Part shown: positions 44,136 through 51,807 of the stretch, piece by piece | Numbering within the stretch: position 1 is the stretch's first letter | Layout of the letters: each line of letters opens with the position of its first letter | NCBI GenBank assembly: GCA_963755755.1 | Contig: CAVWLJ010000012.1 | Coordinates: 310,001 to 374,000 of the forward strand | Reading direction: 5' to 3' | Source: DATKNA01 sp963755755 | GTDB lineage: Bacteria; Actinomycetota; Actinomycetes; Actinomycetales; Kineosporiaceae | Length of the DNA: 64,000 nucleotides | The notes under the pieces: generated by a model | What the model saw: the letters and a program-made list of their open reading frames with translations, nothing else | Database searches by the model: none | What the model was told of the DNA's origin: nothing | Translations under genes and position numbers: made by a program

Positions 44136-44345
44136 CCGTATCGGCTGCAGCTTCGATGAAGCGGACGACCGGGACGCCTCTAGATCCGCCGCCGGCGGCG
44201 TCCCGGGTGTGACGGCCGCGGCCACGACCGCGGTCTTCGCCACGGGCGCGGGCCCGGGCGTGACGGCCTTGACGACGACCGCGGTCTTGGCCACCGGGTG
44301 GCCGATGACGCCGACTCTCCCTACTCGTGCCGCCCTCATGGGCAT
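44097..44345 (-). CDS. Small protein with a duplicated VAKTAVV unit, DUF6325 companion
   Basis: Eighty-two residues. It contains two near-identical 14-residue units, VAKTAVVVKAVTPG and VAKTAVVAAAVTPG, after MRAARVGRVGVIGH. In other actinobacteria DUF6325 genes are followed by a small protein with a similar RVGRPG/ARTAVV start and a SHOCT domain; this looks like a version lacking SHOCT. The gene begins 2 bp after the DUF6325 stop and the last residues are encoded by the terminator stem, which suggests that the true stop is earlier in another frame (a shift near 44150). Confidence 0.55.
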   Translation of the reverse strand: MPMRAARVGRVGVIGHPVAKTAVVVKAVTPGPAPVAKTAVVAAAVTPGTPPAADLEASRSSASSKLQPIRIRGRLPCSGDGP

Positions 44346-44346
44346 G

Positions 44347-44817
44347 TCAGTCTCCTTCGGTCGTCGGTGCTTCGTCGGCTTCGATGGACGCGATGATCGC
44401 CTGGATCGGAATCCGTCCGTCGGCGATCAGCTGGCCACCCGAACGCCGCGCCGCCGCTGCGAAGGGGGCGGCCCACAGGTTCTCCCAGATCAGCACTCCG
44501 GCCGTGCTGCCCGGTTCCATGGCAGCGGCGAGATGCTCGACGTCGTCCGCCGCCAGGAGCTCCGCCAGTTGGGCCTCGACGGCTTCCAGCGGTCCGAGTT
44601 CGTCGATGTCGGAGAGTTCCGTCGCGTCGACGGAACCATCCGCATTCTTGGTGAGAACCAATGCGTCGATCACGCGGACGGTTCCCGACTCGACCAGCGC
44701 GACCAGTTCGTCCACCATCTCGCCGGTGAAGTTGGACGCCCCGGCCGGAAACTCGACCACGATGTAATCGACCGGACCGAGTTCGTCGAGCGATCGATCC
44801 GTCATCGTATCCGTCAT
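44347..44817 (-). CDS. DUF6325 family protein
   Basis: A 156-aa acidic protein. It starts SLDELGPVDYIVVEFP, then ASNFTGEMVDELVALVESG, VIDALVLTKNADGSVDATEL and ending GVLIWENLWAAPFA. This pattern matches DUF6325, which resembles DUF1269-type membrane-potential or stress proteins. ATG 44817 follows AAGAAAGGAACG. It is in an operon with a small downstream protein. Function unknown. Confidence 0.8.
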   Translation of the reverse strand: MTDTMTDRSLDELGPVDYIVVEFPAGASNFTGEMVDELVALVESGTVRVIDALVLTKNADGSVDATELSDIDELGPLEAVEAQLAELLAADDVEHLAAAMEPGSTAGVLIWENLWAAPFAAAARRSGGQLIADGRIPIQAIIASIEADEAPTTEGD

Positions 44818-45258
44818 CGTTCGTTCCTTTCTTGGCGCTGAGCGGTCGAGCCCGGCCGGCGTCGGATGTCGCACTCGTGTGTTTCGGGGTCGTCCCACCC
44901 GCCCGGACGGCCTTGCCGGCTATGGCGTGATCGAGTCCTTGCGGCAGCGTAGGCACGCGAGCGTGCGGGGGACTCACCCCTTCGGGATGACCTGGCCTGA
45001 TCAGGTCCGGCCCCTTCGGCGGCGGCTCGTCATGCTCGGTCCGCCAGAGGTCGCGTCAGTCGTGACGGCACCCTGCCCCGAATCGTTGCGGGCTTGCGTC
45101 ACTCTGCAAGCAGACGGCCGCTGCCTCGAGGTCACAGTCGGGTGGCGGTGTGGACCAGGCAACCAGGGCCCGGGACGCGCTCAGCGAGTTGGACGAGCCC
45201 GCCCGGCGGGAAACCTGGAGAGCGATGGATCCTGCCCCTCCCGGAAGTCAACACGCTC
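44818..45258. other. Intergenic region of about 440 bp
   Basis: It separates the DUF6325 gene (minus) from the PPOX gene (plus). A CCTGATCAGG palindrome near 44998-45007 is the only visible symmetry. No supported gene. Confidence 0.4.
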
Positions 45259-45714
45259 ATGGACACCGCAGCGCACGCTCGTGACCTGCTCGCCGAGAAC
45301 CGGTACGTCGTCATCGCATCCGCGGGCGCCGATGGCTCGCCATGGGGGACACCGGTCTGGTTCGCGCCCGAGGGGCTGGACCGAATTCTGTGGATGTCGT
45401 GGCCCCGCTCGCACCACTCGCAGCTGATCGCGAGCAGGAGCCGGATCGCACTCACCGTCTTCGACTCAAGCCGCCCCCCGGGCAAGGCCGCGGCCTTCTA
45501 CGCCACCGCCCGGGCGGGCGAGTGCCCGGAAAATGATCTGGATGCGGCCGTCGCGCTGCTCAACCGACGCGGGCGGGAACAAGGCCTCGACGCCTTCAGT
45601 CGCGCTGGCCTCACCGGCGACGCCCGCCTTCGCGTGTACGTCGCGACGATCATCGATGCTTGGGTACTCGATCAGGACTCCCCAGTCGACGAGCGCGTCC
45701 TGGTCCCGCGCTGA
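45259..45714 (+). CDS. Pyridoxamine-5'-phosphate-oxidase-fold protein
   Basis: A 151-aa split-barrel flavin/cofactor-binding protein with TAAHARDLLAENRYVVIASA and DGSPWGTPVWFAPEGLDRIL, followed by RSHHSQLIASRSRIALTVFD. The pattern matches PPOX-type FMN or F420-binding proteins. A longer frame extends upstream but lacks similarity, so I place the start at ATG 45259. Likely a redox protein; substrate unknown. Confidence 0.83.
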   Translation: MDTAAHARDLLAENRYVVIASAGADGSPWGTPVWFAPEGLDRILWMSWPRSHHSQLIASRSRIALTVFDSSRPPGKAAAFYATARAGECPENDLDAAVALLNRRGREQGLDAFSRAGLTGDARLRVYVATIIDAWVLDQDSPVDERVLVPR

Positions 45715-45802
45715 CAGCGCCTCCTTGAGGTCTCGACACCGTCGAACCGCTCCCGGACTACGGGAAGCGCAGCACGGCGTGACGGCGGCCAGGGCCGCTG
45801 CT

Positions 45803-46303
45803 TCATCCACGGTCGCCCCTCCCCGGTGTGCCCGAGGTGTCGCCGCCGTGGGCGGTGACGAGCCAGGCGGCGGAGCCGAAGGTGACGCCATCGGCCCCGG
45901 TGTGGGTCTCGATGGTGGCGCGCAGGGCTCGGCGTGCCTGGTCCTGGCGGGCGGAGTCAGGCCCGTCGAGCATCCAGCCCAGCAGGCCGAGGGTAAAGCG
46001 GTACGCCTGGTCGACGTCCGCTCCGAACCACATCGGTGCGCGCGCCTCGCGCACCACGACGTCCACATAACCGGCGGCCGAGAGGACGCCGACAGTCTCG
46101 GTGGGGTCGGCCATGGTGAAGGGGTGGGGCGCGTCGGGCGGTGGACCCGGTAACTGTCGGCCGGCGGCCAGGGCTCCGGTGAGCTCGAGGAACCACGCGT
46201 TGTGCTCGGGAGCCTGCCAGACGAGCAGGACCAGACAGCCCTGCGGACGCAGCGCTGCTCGCACGTTCGCGAGCAGTTGCTCAAGGTCTGGTTCAGCGAC
46301 CAC
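45803..46303 (-). pseudogene. Methyltransferase remnant, 3' two-thirds only
   Basis: The 166-aa frame is the C-terminal portion of a class I SAM-dependent methyltransferase: LEQLLANVRAALRPQGCLVL, then LVWQAPEHNAWFLELTGAL. The glycine-rich SAM-binding motif I that should lie 60-80 residues upstream is absent, because the sequence on the 5' side is another gene fragment from about 46280. It is therefore truncated at its 5' end. Confidence 0.7.
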
Positions 46304-46593
46304 GGCACCAAGGCCGACGCGCTGGCCTCGCTCGCCGCGGCTCGTGCCTGGGCCGCCGAGCAGACGACGAGAACATCGAGGCCGCTCGCGCCTACGTTGC
46401 CGGCCAGGCGCCGTTCCAGTACCGGGCGGCCCAGAACATGCTTGCGGGCGCGTTCCTCACCGACTTCTGCGCGCTCGTGGCCCGGTGGGCCGAGTGGGCG
46501 ACGACCGAGGTCGAGCAGTGGCCCGACGACCCGAGCCGGGCCAACGCGGACCAGGAGGCCATGGAGGACATCGCCAGGCGCGCCGACTGGTGA
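46281..46593 (+). pseudogene. PadR-like regulator remnant, C-terminal part, frameshifted
   Basis: The plus-strand sequence reads LKVWFSDHGTKADALASLAA then, after a one-base shift near 46364, DDENIEAARAYVAGQAPFQY, RAAQNMLAGAFLTDFCALVA and RWAEWATTEVEQWPDDPSRA. This resembles the C-terminal helical region of actinobacterial PadR-type regulators. The N-terminal winged helix is missing. The fragment meets the opposite-strand methyltransferase fragment at about 46280, so both lost their 5' ends at one junction. Confidence 0.55.
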
Positions 46594-46671
46594 GCCCGAG
46601 CCCGCATCGGGCCCGTGCGCGACAGAGGAAAGGCCCGAACCGCGACCACCAGGATCAGCGGCTGGGCCCGC

Positions 46672-47391
46672 CTATCGCACCGGTGCGTAGGCCTTGGCCC
46701 CCACGCCGATCGACACCACCGCGCCGGGTGCCAGCCGGCGCAGCAGCCACACGACCCGCGCACGGCTGACGGACACGCAGCCCGCCGTCGCCGACCCCGT
46801 GCCGACGTGCAGGAAGAACGCCGACCCGGCGCCGACGACGGCATGCGGCGGCGCGTTGTAACCGATGAAGATCGCGTAGCGGTACGCGACGGGATAGTTG
46901 GCGAGCCGCTCGGCGTGCGCCTCACGCAGGGGACAGGCGCCCCGGGCGCAGCGCACGTGACGGTTGTACGTGGCGGGGGAGCGGACGTCGCTGCCCCACA
47001 CGTCGCGCGACGTCGCGGTGAACCAGGGCAGGTGCGTGCCGGGGTTCTTCGTGCCGACGCCGAAGGCGACGCCGAGCGGCCACACGCCGGCGGGCGTCCG
47101 GCCCGACCCCTCGTGCGCGCGCCCCACCCCGTGGTAGCCGACCCGTGCCGACCAGGGACCCGCGACCCGGCGGTACCGGCCGGCGGCGTCCAGCTCGTAG
47201 ACCGCCAGCCTGGCGGTCGTCGCGGTCGCGCTCGGCGCCGAGACGGTGACGACCTGACGTGGTCGGGCGACGGCCGCCGTCGCTGCGGTCGCCCGCGGCG
47301 ACGCCGCAGAACCGCTGGCCGCGGTCGCCGCCACGCCGGACGTGAGGGCCAGCGCGGCCACCATGCCGATCAGAACAACGCGTCGTCCCAT
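46672..47391 (-). CDS. Exported L,D-transpeptidase (YkuD) family protein
   Basis: A 239-aa protein with a signal peptide (RVVLIGMVAALALTSGVAAT). The YkuD catalytic motif is FLHVGTGSATAGCVSVSRAR (HxG...GCVS), with the catalytic Cys, and the RTPAGVWPLGVAFGVGTKNP segment precedes it. I chose ATG 47391 because it directly precedes the signal peptide. These enzymes form 3-3 crosslinks in peptidoglycan or attach proteins; cell-wall remodelling is the likely role. Confidence 0.87.
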   Translation of the reverse strand: MGRRVVLIGMVAALALTSGVAATAASGSAASPRATAATAAVARPRQVVTVSAPSATATTARLAVYELDAAGRYRRVAGPWSARVGYHGVGRAHEGSGRTPAGVWPLGVAFGVGTKNPGTHLPWFTATSRDVWGSDVRSPATYNRHVRCARGACPLREAHAERLANYPVAYRYAIFIGYNAPPHAVVGAGSAFFLHVGTGSATAGCVSVSRARVVWLLRRLAPGAVVSIGVGAKAYAPVR

Positions 47392-47547
47392 CGACCCCCC
47401 TCGGTCCTCGTCCCCATATCCAAGCCCAGCCCGGAACGAGGTGTGGTGGGTTCGAGGTTCTCCGCGCCTCGTGTTCACGCAGGCGGACGAACGGCCGACG
47501 CCGGCCGGCCCTGCTCGCCGGAGGCGCACAGGTAGGGGAGCCGGGAG

Positions 47548-47916
47548 TCAGCTCCGGACGCCGTCGGCGCGGGCGAAGAGCTCGCGTAGCGCGGGCGGGT
47601 CGGCGGGGGCCTGCCCGGGCGACTCCGGCCCGGTGTCGAGGGTGAACGCGCGGATCCCGAAGATGTTCGCCGTGGTGACGAACACAGGGCCCTCGTCGCG
47701 GAGCAGCCGATATGTCGCGTCGAAGTCGGACGGGGGCAGGTAGACATTGGCGTCCGCGCCGGAGAACTGCAGCCAGTCATCCGGCGGCTCGGGCGGGAAA
47801 GCGAGGAACACGATCGCGCCGCTCGTGGTCGTGAGCCGGACGACGCGGTGGTAGTCGACGATGTCGTTGCGCAGGACGGAGACCTGGAAGTCGAGGACGC
47901 GCTCATTGATGGCCAT
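47548..47916 (-). CDS. Hypothetical protein, 122 aa
   Basis: A compact soluble protein starting MAINERVLDFQVSVLRNDIV and containing TTTSGAIVFLAFPPEPPDDW and VFVTTANIFGIRAFTLDTGP. Alternating strands suggest a small beta-rich fold. Composition is unlike the shadow frames. I do not recognise a family. Confidence 0.65.
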   Translation of the reverse strand: MAINERVLDFQVSVLRNDIVDYHRVVRLTTTSGAIVFLAFPPEPPDDWLQFSGADANVYLPPSDFDATYRLLRDEGPVFVTTANIFGIRAFTLDTGPESPGQAPADPPALRELFARADGVRS

Positions 47917-48017
47917 GGCATCCGGATCCGCACCGGCGGGTGGAGATACACCGGAGCCGCGATGCAGTCACCCATGCAGGCCGCGGAGTGCGACGGACGG
48001 CGGATGCGCGAACCCGG

Positions 48018-48377
48018 TCAGGTCCGCGCGAGCCGGTCGAGCAGGTAGTCCCGGAGCACGAGCGCGCTGTTGTGGTCGCGGTCCCGCGCGCTGTAGACGA
48101 GCGTCACGTCGCCGGACGACGCGGCGTCGAGCAGCGGCCGCCAGGCTTCGGGGTTCGCATCCAGCTCGGTGACATACCGGCGCCGGAACTCCTCCCACTT
48201 GTCGACCTCGTGGCTGTACCACCGGCGCAGCTCAGCGCTCGGCGCGACGTCCTTGACCCACTCGCCGGCCGGCAGCTCCTCCCGCCGGACCCCGCGGGGC
48301 CACAGCCGCTCCACGAAGAAGAGCCGGCCACGTGCCGGCTCGTGGTCGTAGATCCTCGAAATCCGGACCTCGCCCAC
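48018..48377 (-). CDS. DUF488 family protein
   Basis: A 119-aa protein with RLFFVERLWPRGVRREELP, EWVKDVAPSAELRRWYSHE and VTLVYSARDRDHNSALVLRD, the standard DUF488 pattern. The family has the HhH/nuclease-like fold but no proven function. It is separated from the PspC gene by a strong terminator. Confidence 0.9.
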   Translation of the reverse strand: MGEVRISRIYDHEPARGRLFFVERLWPRGVRREELPAGEWVKDVAPSAELRRWYSHEVDKWEEFRRRYVTELDANPEAWRPLLDAASSGDVTLVYSARDRDHNSALVLRDYLLDRLART

Positions 48378-48449
48378 GGCGAACCTCCTCCAGTGACGAC
48401 GAGGGTCGACGAGAGTCGAGGTTACGCGCGACCCTGCCGAGGAACGGGG

Positions 48450-48478
48450 GCAGCCACCCGGCCATGCCGGGTGGCTGC
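48450..48478. terminator. Perfect 13-bp terminator
   Basis: GCAGCCACCCGGC (48450-48462) pairs with GCCGGGTGGCTGC (48466-48478) around a CAT loop, 20 bp downstream of the PspC gene on the minus strand. Confidence 0.8.
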
Positions 48479-48498
48479 ATCCGTGGTGCTCACTGCTC

Positions 48499-48756
48499 TC
48501 ACTGCGCCGGGAAGGCCGACGGCTCGCGGACCTCCTCCGGGGCGCTCTCCTCGGCGGGCATCAGGATCCAGAGGACGACGTAGGCCAGGATCAGGCTGAT
48601 GTGAAGCACGACGAAAGCGATGACGAAGAGCAGGCGCGCGGGCCAGGGGTCGATCCCGAAGCGGCGGCCGAGGCCGGCGCAGACGCCGGCGAGGATGCGG
48701 CCGTCGCGGGGGCGCACGAGGCCTTGCTGGCGGAAGCGCTGGTGGATGTCGTTCAT
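48499..48756 (-). CDS. PspC domain protein
   Basis: An 85-aa protein with the PspC signature DGRILAGVCAGLGRRFGIDP then WPARLLFVIAFVVLHISLIL and AYVVLWILMPAEE. One or two membrane segments follow the cytoplasmic start, and the C-terminal tail is acidic. PspC-like proteins respond to membrane stress. ATG 48756 is taken as the start because it directly precedes the domain. Confidence 0.88.
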   Translation of the reverse strand: MNDIHQRFRQQGLVRPRDGRILAGVCAGLGRRFGIDPWPARLLFVIAFVVLHISLILAYVVLWILMPAEESAPEEVREPSAFPAQ

Positions 48757-48910
48757 GGCGGTGGCTCTCTTCCAGGAGTCGCTGTTGGGATGCCTCCAGC
48801 CTGCGATCCGGGCGCCTGGCGCGGTATCGGGGGACACCCCGACCGGCCCCTGACGCACCCCCCGGGCTTTCCGAGAAGGACGTCAGGGTCGGCGCTGCCG
48901 CAATTCGCGT

Positions 48911-49831
48911 CTACGTGCCGGGACGGCGGCTCAGGCTCGCCTCGCGTAAGACCGCCCAGGCGTCGGCCACCGGGCCGAGGTGAGCCAGCTTGTCGGGGTT
49001 CATCACCGCGCGGATCGTCCCGATCCGGCCGTCCTGGATGTCGAGAGCCCAGGTACAGATCACGTTCCCGCCGCGATCGGTGACGATCGCGCCCGGCTGG
49101 CCGTTCACGGCGTGCCGCTCCACGCTGCCGCCGATAGCGACGAGCGGCGGGAGCATCGCGGCCAGGAGTCGCGCCACCTTGTCGGCGCCGAACACGGGCT
49201 TCCACTGCGGCGCCTTGCCGCCACCGTCACCGGCCAGGCGCGCGTCTGCGGCGAGGAGCTGCCGCAGAGCCTCGACGTCGCCGTTGCTGAACGCCTCGAA
49301 GAACCGCTCGGCGAGTTCCTCGCGCTCCCTCCGGTCTGCCTCGAACCGTGGCCGGCCGGCGTCCACATGGCGCCGAGCCCGCACCGCGAGCTGGCGGCAC
49401 GCCGCCTCGGATCTGCCGACGGCCGAAGCGATCTCCGGGAAGCCGAACGCGAACACCTCGCGGAGCACGAAGACCGCGCGCTCGAGCGGGGTTAGCCGTT
49501 CGAGCAGGACGAGCGCGGCCATCGACAGCGAGTCGGCCAGTTCCGCCGAGCGTTCCGGGTCCTCGTAGGGGTCGTCGAGCAGCGGCTCCGGGAACCACGG
49601 CCCGGGGTACTCCTCCCGTCGACGGCGGGCCGAGCGGAGCACGTCGATGGAGATCCTGGTGACCACCGCCGAGAGGAACGCCTTGGGGGAGGTGGGGTTC
49701 GTGGGCGAGGCCTCGTAGCGCAGCCAGGTCTCCTGAACCGCGTCCTCGGCGTCGCTCACGCTGCCGAGGATCCGATAGGCGATCGCGAACAGCAGCGGCC
49801 GCAGCTCCGTGAACTCCTCGAAGCGAGTCAC
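48911..49831 (-). CDS. ECF sigma factor, SigJ type with a SnoaL-like C-terminal domain
   Basis: A 306-aa sigma factor. Region 2 reads LRPLLFAIAYRILGSVSDAE, DAVQETWLRYEAS and SAVVTRISIDVLRSARRRR. Region 4 reads PLERAVFVLREVFAFGFPEI and SEAACRQLAVRARRHVDAG. A SnoaL-like domain (residues about 190-305, ERFFEAFSNGDVEALRQLLA then TWALDIQDGRIGTIRAVMNP) follows. This architecture is the ECF41/SigJ group, where the C-terminal domain controls activity. GTG 49831 overlaps the stop of the upstream dehydrogenase gene (GTGA), so the two are co-translated. Confidence 0.92.
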   Translation of the reverse strand: MTRFEEFTELRPLLFAIAYRILGSVSDAEDAVQETWLRYEASPTNPTSPKAFLSAVVTRISIDVLRSARRRREEYPGPWFPEPLLDDPYEDPERSAELADSLSMAALVLLERLTPLERAVFVLREVFAFGFPEIASAVGRSEAACRQLAVRARRHVDAGRPRFEADRREREELAERFFEAFSNGDVEALRQLLAADARLAGDGGGKAPQWKPVFGADKVARLLAAMLPPLVAIGGSVERHAVNGQPGAIVTDRGGNVICTWALDIQDGRIGTIRAVMNPDKLAHLGPVADAWAVLREASLSRRPGT

Positions 49832-50760
49832 CCGAGCCCTCTCTCGAAACCCTGCCGCCATGACGGGTAGCGCAGCTGCCAGCCGAGCTCTCGCTTGGCC
49901 TTCGCATTGGAGAAGCCGCGCCCCTGCGTCATCATCGTCACCGCCACGTCGCCGGCCACCACCCGGGCGAGCCATGTGGGGATCCGGAACGGCCGTCTCG
50001 CACCGGCACTCGCCGCGAGGTGTGGCAACCACTCGCTTGCCGGGGCAGGCTCGTCGTCCACGATGTTGTACACGCCCGTGGCCTTCTGCTCGACGGCCAG
50101 GACGGTGGCCGCCGCCGCATCGTCGACGTGCACCCAGGAGCAGTACCCGGTTCCCCGGCCGACGAGCGGAAACTGCCGCTTGCGCACGAGCTCGACCTGG
50201 TCGTCGGTGGCGCCGGGGCCGTAGAGCCCGCCGTAGCGCAGGACCGCGCCACCGGCGTCCAGGACGGCCGTCTCGAGGTGACGGATGGCCTCCATCTGGG
50301 GCTGGGCCGGCGTGCCGGTCAGCAGGTCCAGCGGGTCCTCCTCGGTCTTGACCCAACCGCCGGTGCGGACGCCGTTGAAGCTGGCGAAGCTCTGGGCGAC
50401 CACGTGCGGGACGCCGGTGGCGGCGGCGGCCGCGAGCAGGTGGTCGGTCCCCTCCGTGCGGAGCCGGTTGGTGCCGGCGAACCACCGGTCCATGTGCTTG
50501 AAGTCCGGCTTGCCGGAGTGCCCGGGGCTGATCGCCGTCATCTCGTGGACGATGGTGTCCGGACGCGCGCGGCCCACCGCCTCACCCACCGACGCGGCGT
50601 CCAGCCCGTCCATGACGACGCCTTCCGCGCCCAGCTGCGCGAGCAGGTCGAGCTTGCCCGCGCTTGTCGTCGTCGCCGTGACTTCGTGGCCCCGCGCCAC
50701 CAGCTGCGGCACGAGCCTCCGGCCCACGACCCCGGTCCCGCCTGCGACGAACACTCGCAC
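49828..50760 (-). CDS. NAD(P)-dependent epimerase/oxidoreductase, partner of SigJ-type sigma
   Basis: A 310-aa Rossmann protein starting MRVFVAGGTGVVGRRLVPQL (GxxGxxG). The motif ALQSFASFNGVR-like near residue 130 (VVAQSFASFNGVRTGGWVKT) and RYGGLYGPGATDDQVELVRK are typical of atypical SDR proteins encoded beside ECF41 sigma factors. GTG 50760 follows AGGAGTGATC. In that family the oxidoreductase gene is a common target of the sigma factor. Confidence 0.9.
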   Translation of the reverse strand: MRVFVAGGTGVVGRRLVPQLVARGHEVTATTTSAGKLDLLAQLGAEGVVMDGLDAASVGEAVGRARPDTIVHEMTAISPGHSGKPDFKHMDRWFAGTNRLRTEGTDHLLAAAAATGVPHVVAQSFASFNGVRTGGWVKTEEDPLDLLTGTPAQPQMEAIRHLETAVLDAGGAVLRYGGLYGPGATDDQVELVRKRQFPLVGRGTGYCSWVHVDDAAAATVLAVEQKATGVYNIVDDEPAPASEWLPHLAASAGARRPFRIPTWLARVVAGDVAVTMMTQGRGFSNAKAKRELGWQLRYPSWRQGFERGLG

Positions 50761-50962
50761 GATGATCACTCCTCCGGTTGGTAGAACCTCCGCAACCGGA
50801 GACGAGGCGGCCGCGCCGGCTGTGACATCGGCCGTAGGCCGAGCCGCCGGCTTGGACCCGCGCGGCTGGCCGTCGCGGCGCTCGCCACGAGTGGTTCCGC
50901 GACGTTCCCCGCTCAGGGAACGGATGCCGCCGCCTGCGCGACGAGGACATCCGGACCCAGGG

Positions 50963-51160
50963 TCAGCGGCGGTTGCGCCCTCGCCCGCGCCACCCGCCGT
51001 TGACGGGAGAGGCACCGCCGATACCCGCGAGGTGCAGGGCGACGCAGAGCAGGCCGGCGAACAGCAGGGTCTGCAGGCTGACCGTGCTGCCGAGGCCGAC
51101 GTTCAGCAGGTCGAGGATCAGGGCCAGAGCGAAGAACGCGGCACCGACGAGCGCGAGCAT
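50963..51160 (-). CDS. Small membrane protein
   Basis: Sixty-five residues with two hydrophobic segments, LALVGAAFFALALILDLLNV and SLQTLLFAGLLCVALHLAGI, and a basic Gly/Arg C-terminus. ATG 51160 follows TGGAGTCC. Such short proteins are widespread in actinobacteria with unknown function. Confidence 0.7.
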   Translation of the reverse strand: MLALVGAAFFALALILDLLNVGLGSTVSLQTLLFAGLLCVALHLAGIGGASPVNGGWRGRGRNRR

Positions 51161-51438
51161 GAGGACTCCAGGGTCGTGACTGTCGTGTGTCCGGCGGGCC
51201 GCCGGCACGGCTGATGATCAGGAAGCAGCCGGATACTGGCGTCTGATCAACCGCGGCGCCAGTCGAGGGGCGCAGTGCCCCGGGCAGACCGTCCCGTGCT
51301 TTCCGGCGCGCCTGCTTGGCCGAGGCCTAGGCTCGACAAACCCGAGGATGCCGACGCATGCGCTGTCGTATCCACGGGATCGGTGACGACTACAGGGCGA
51401 GGCACCCGCTCGGGGTGCTCGCCGACGAGGAGGACACC
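51161..51438. other. Divergent intergenic region of about 280 bp
   Basis: It holds the promoters of the small membrane gene and the second YCII-ECF operon. No gene or strong symmetry seen. Confidence 0.35.
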
Positions 51439-51807
51439 GTGAAGTACGTGATCCTGATGCAGGTCGACCCCGCCGTTCTGGAGCAGCTGACGGAGGAGCA
51501 GCAGAAGATGATCGGCGAGGGGCACGCCGCCTTCATGGCCGCGACCAAGGAGAACGGCGAGTTCATCGCCACCCAGGCGCTCGGCGACCCGAGCCGGTCG
51601 AAGGTCGTGCGCGGCAACGCTGATCGGCCGGAGGTGACCGACGGCCCCTTCGTCGAGGCGAAGGAGTTCCTCGGCGGGTTCTACCTGCTCGACGTCGAGG
51701 ACGAGGCGCGTGCGATCGAGCTGGCCACCCAGATCCCGGACGCGCGGATCCCCGGTCTCGCCCTCGAGGTCCGGCCCGTGGTCTTCGCCGACCTGGGCGA
51801 CGGGTGA
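51439..51807 (+). CDS. YCII-related (DGPF domain) protein, second copy of the module
   Basis: A 122-aa protein starting VKYVILMQVDPAVLEQLTEE and carrying the diagnostic VTDGPFVEAKEFLGGFYLLD. GTG 51439 follows GAGGAGGAC. It overlaps the sigma factor start by four bases. It belongs to the same family as the protein at 10336-10713 but is clearly divergent in sequence, so the two are paralogues. Confidence 0.9.
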   Translation: MKYVILMQVDPAVLEQLTEEQQKMIGEGHAAFMAATKENGEFIATQALGDPSRSKVVRGNADRPEVTDGPFVEAKEFLGGFYLLDVEDEARAIELATQIPDARIPGLALEVRPVVFADLGDG

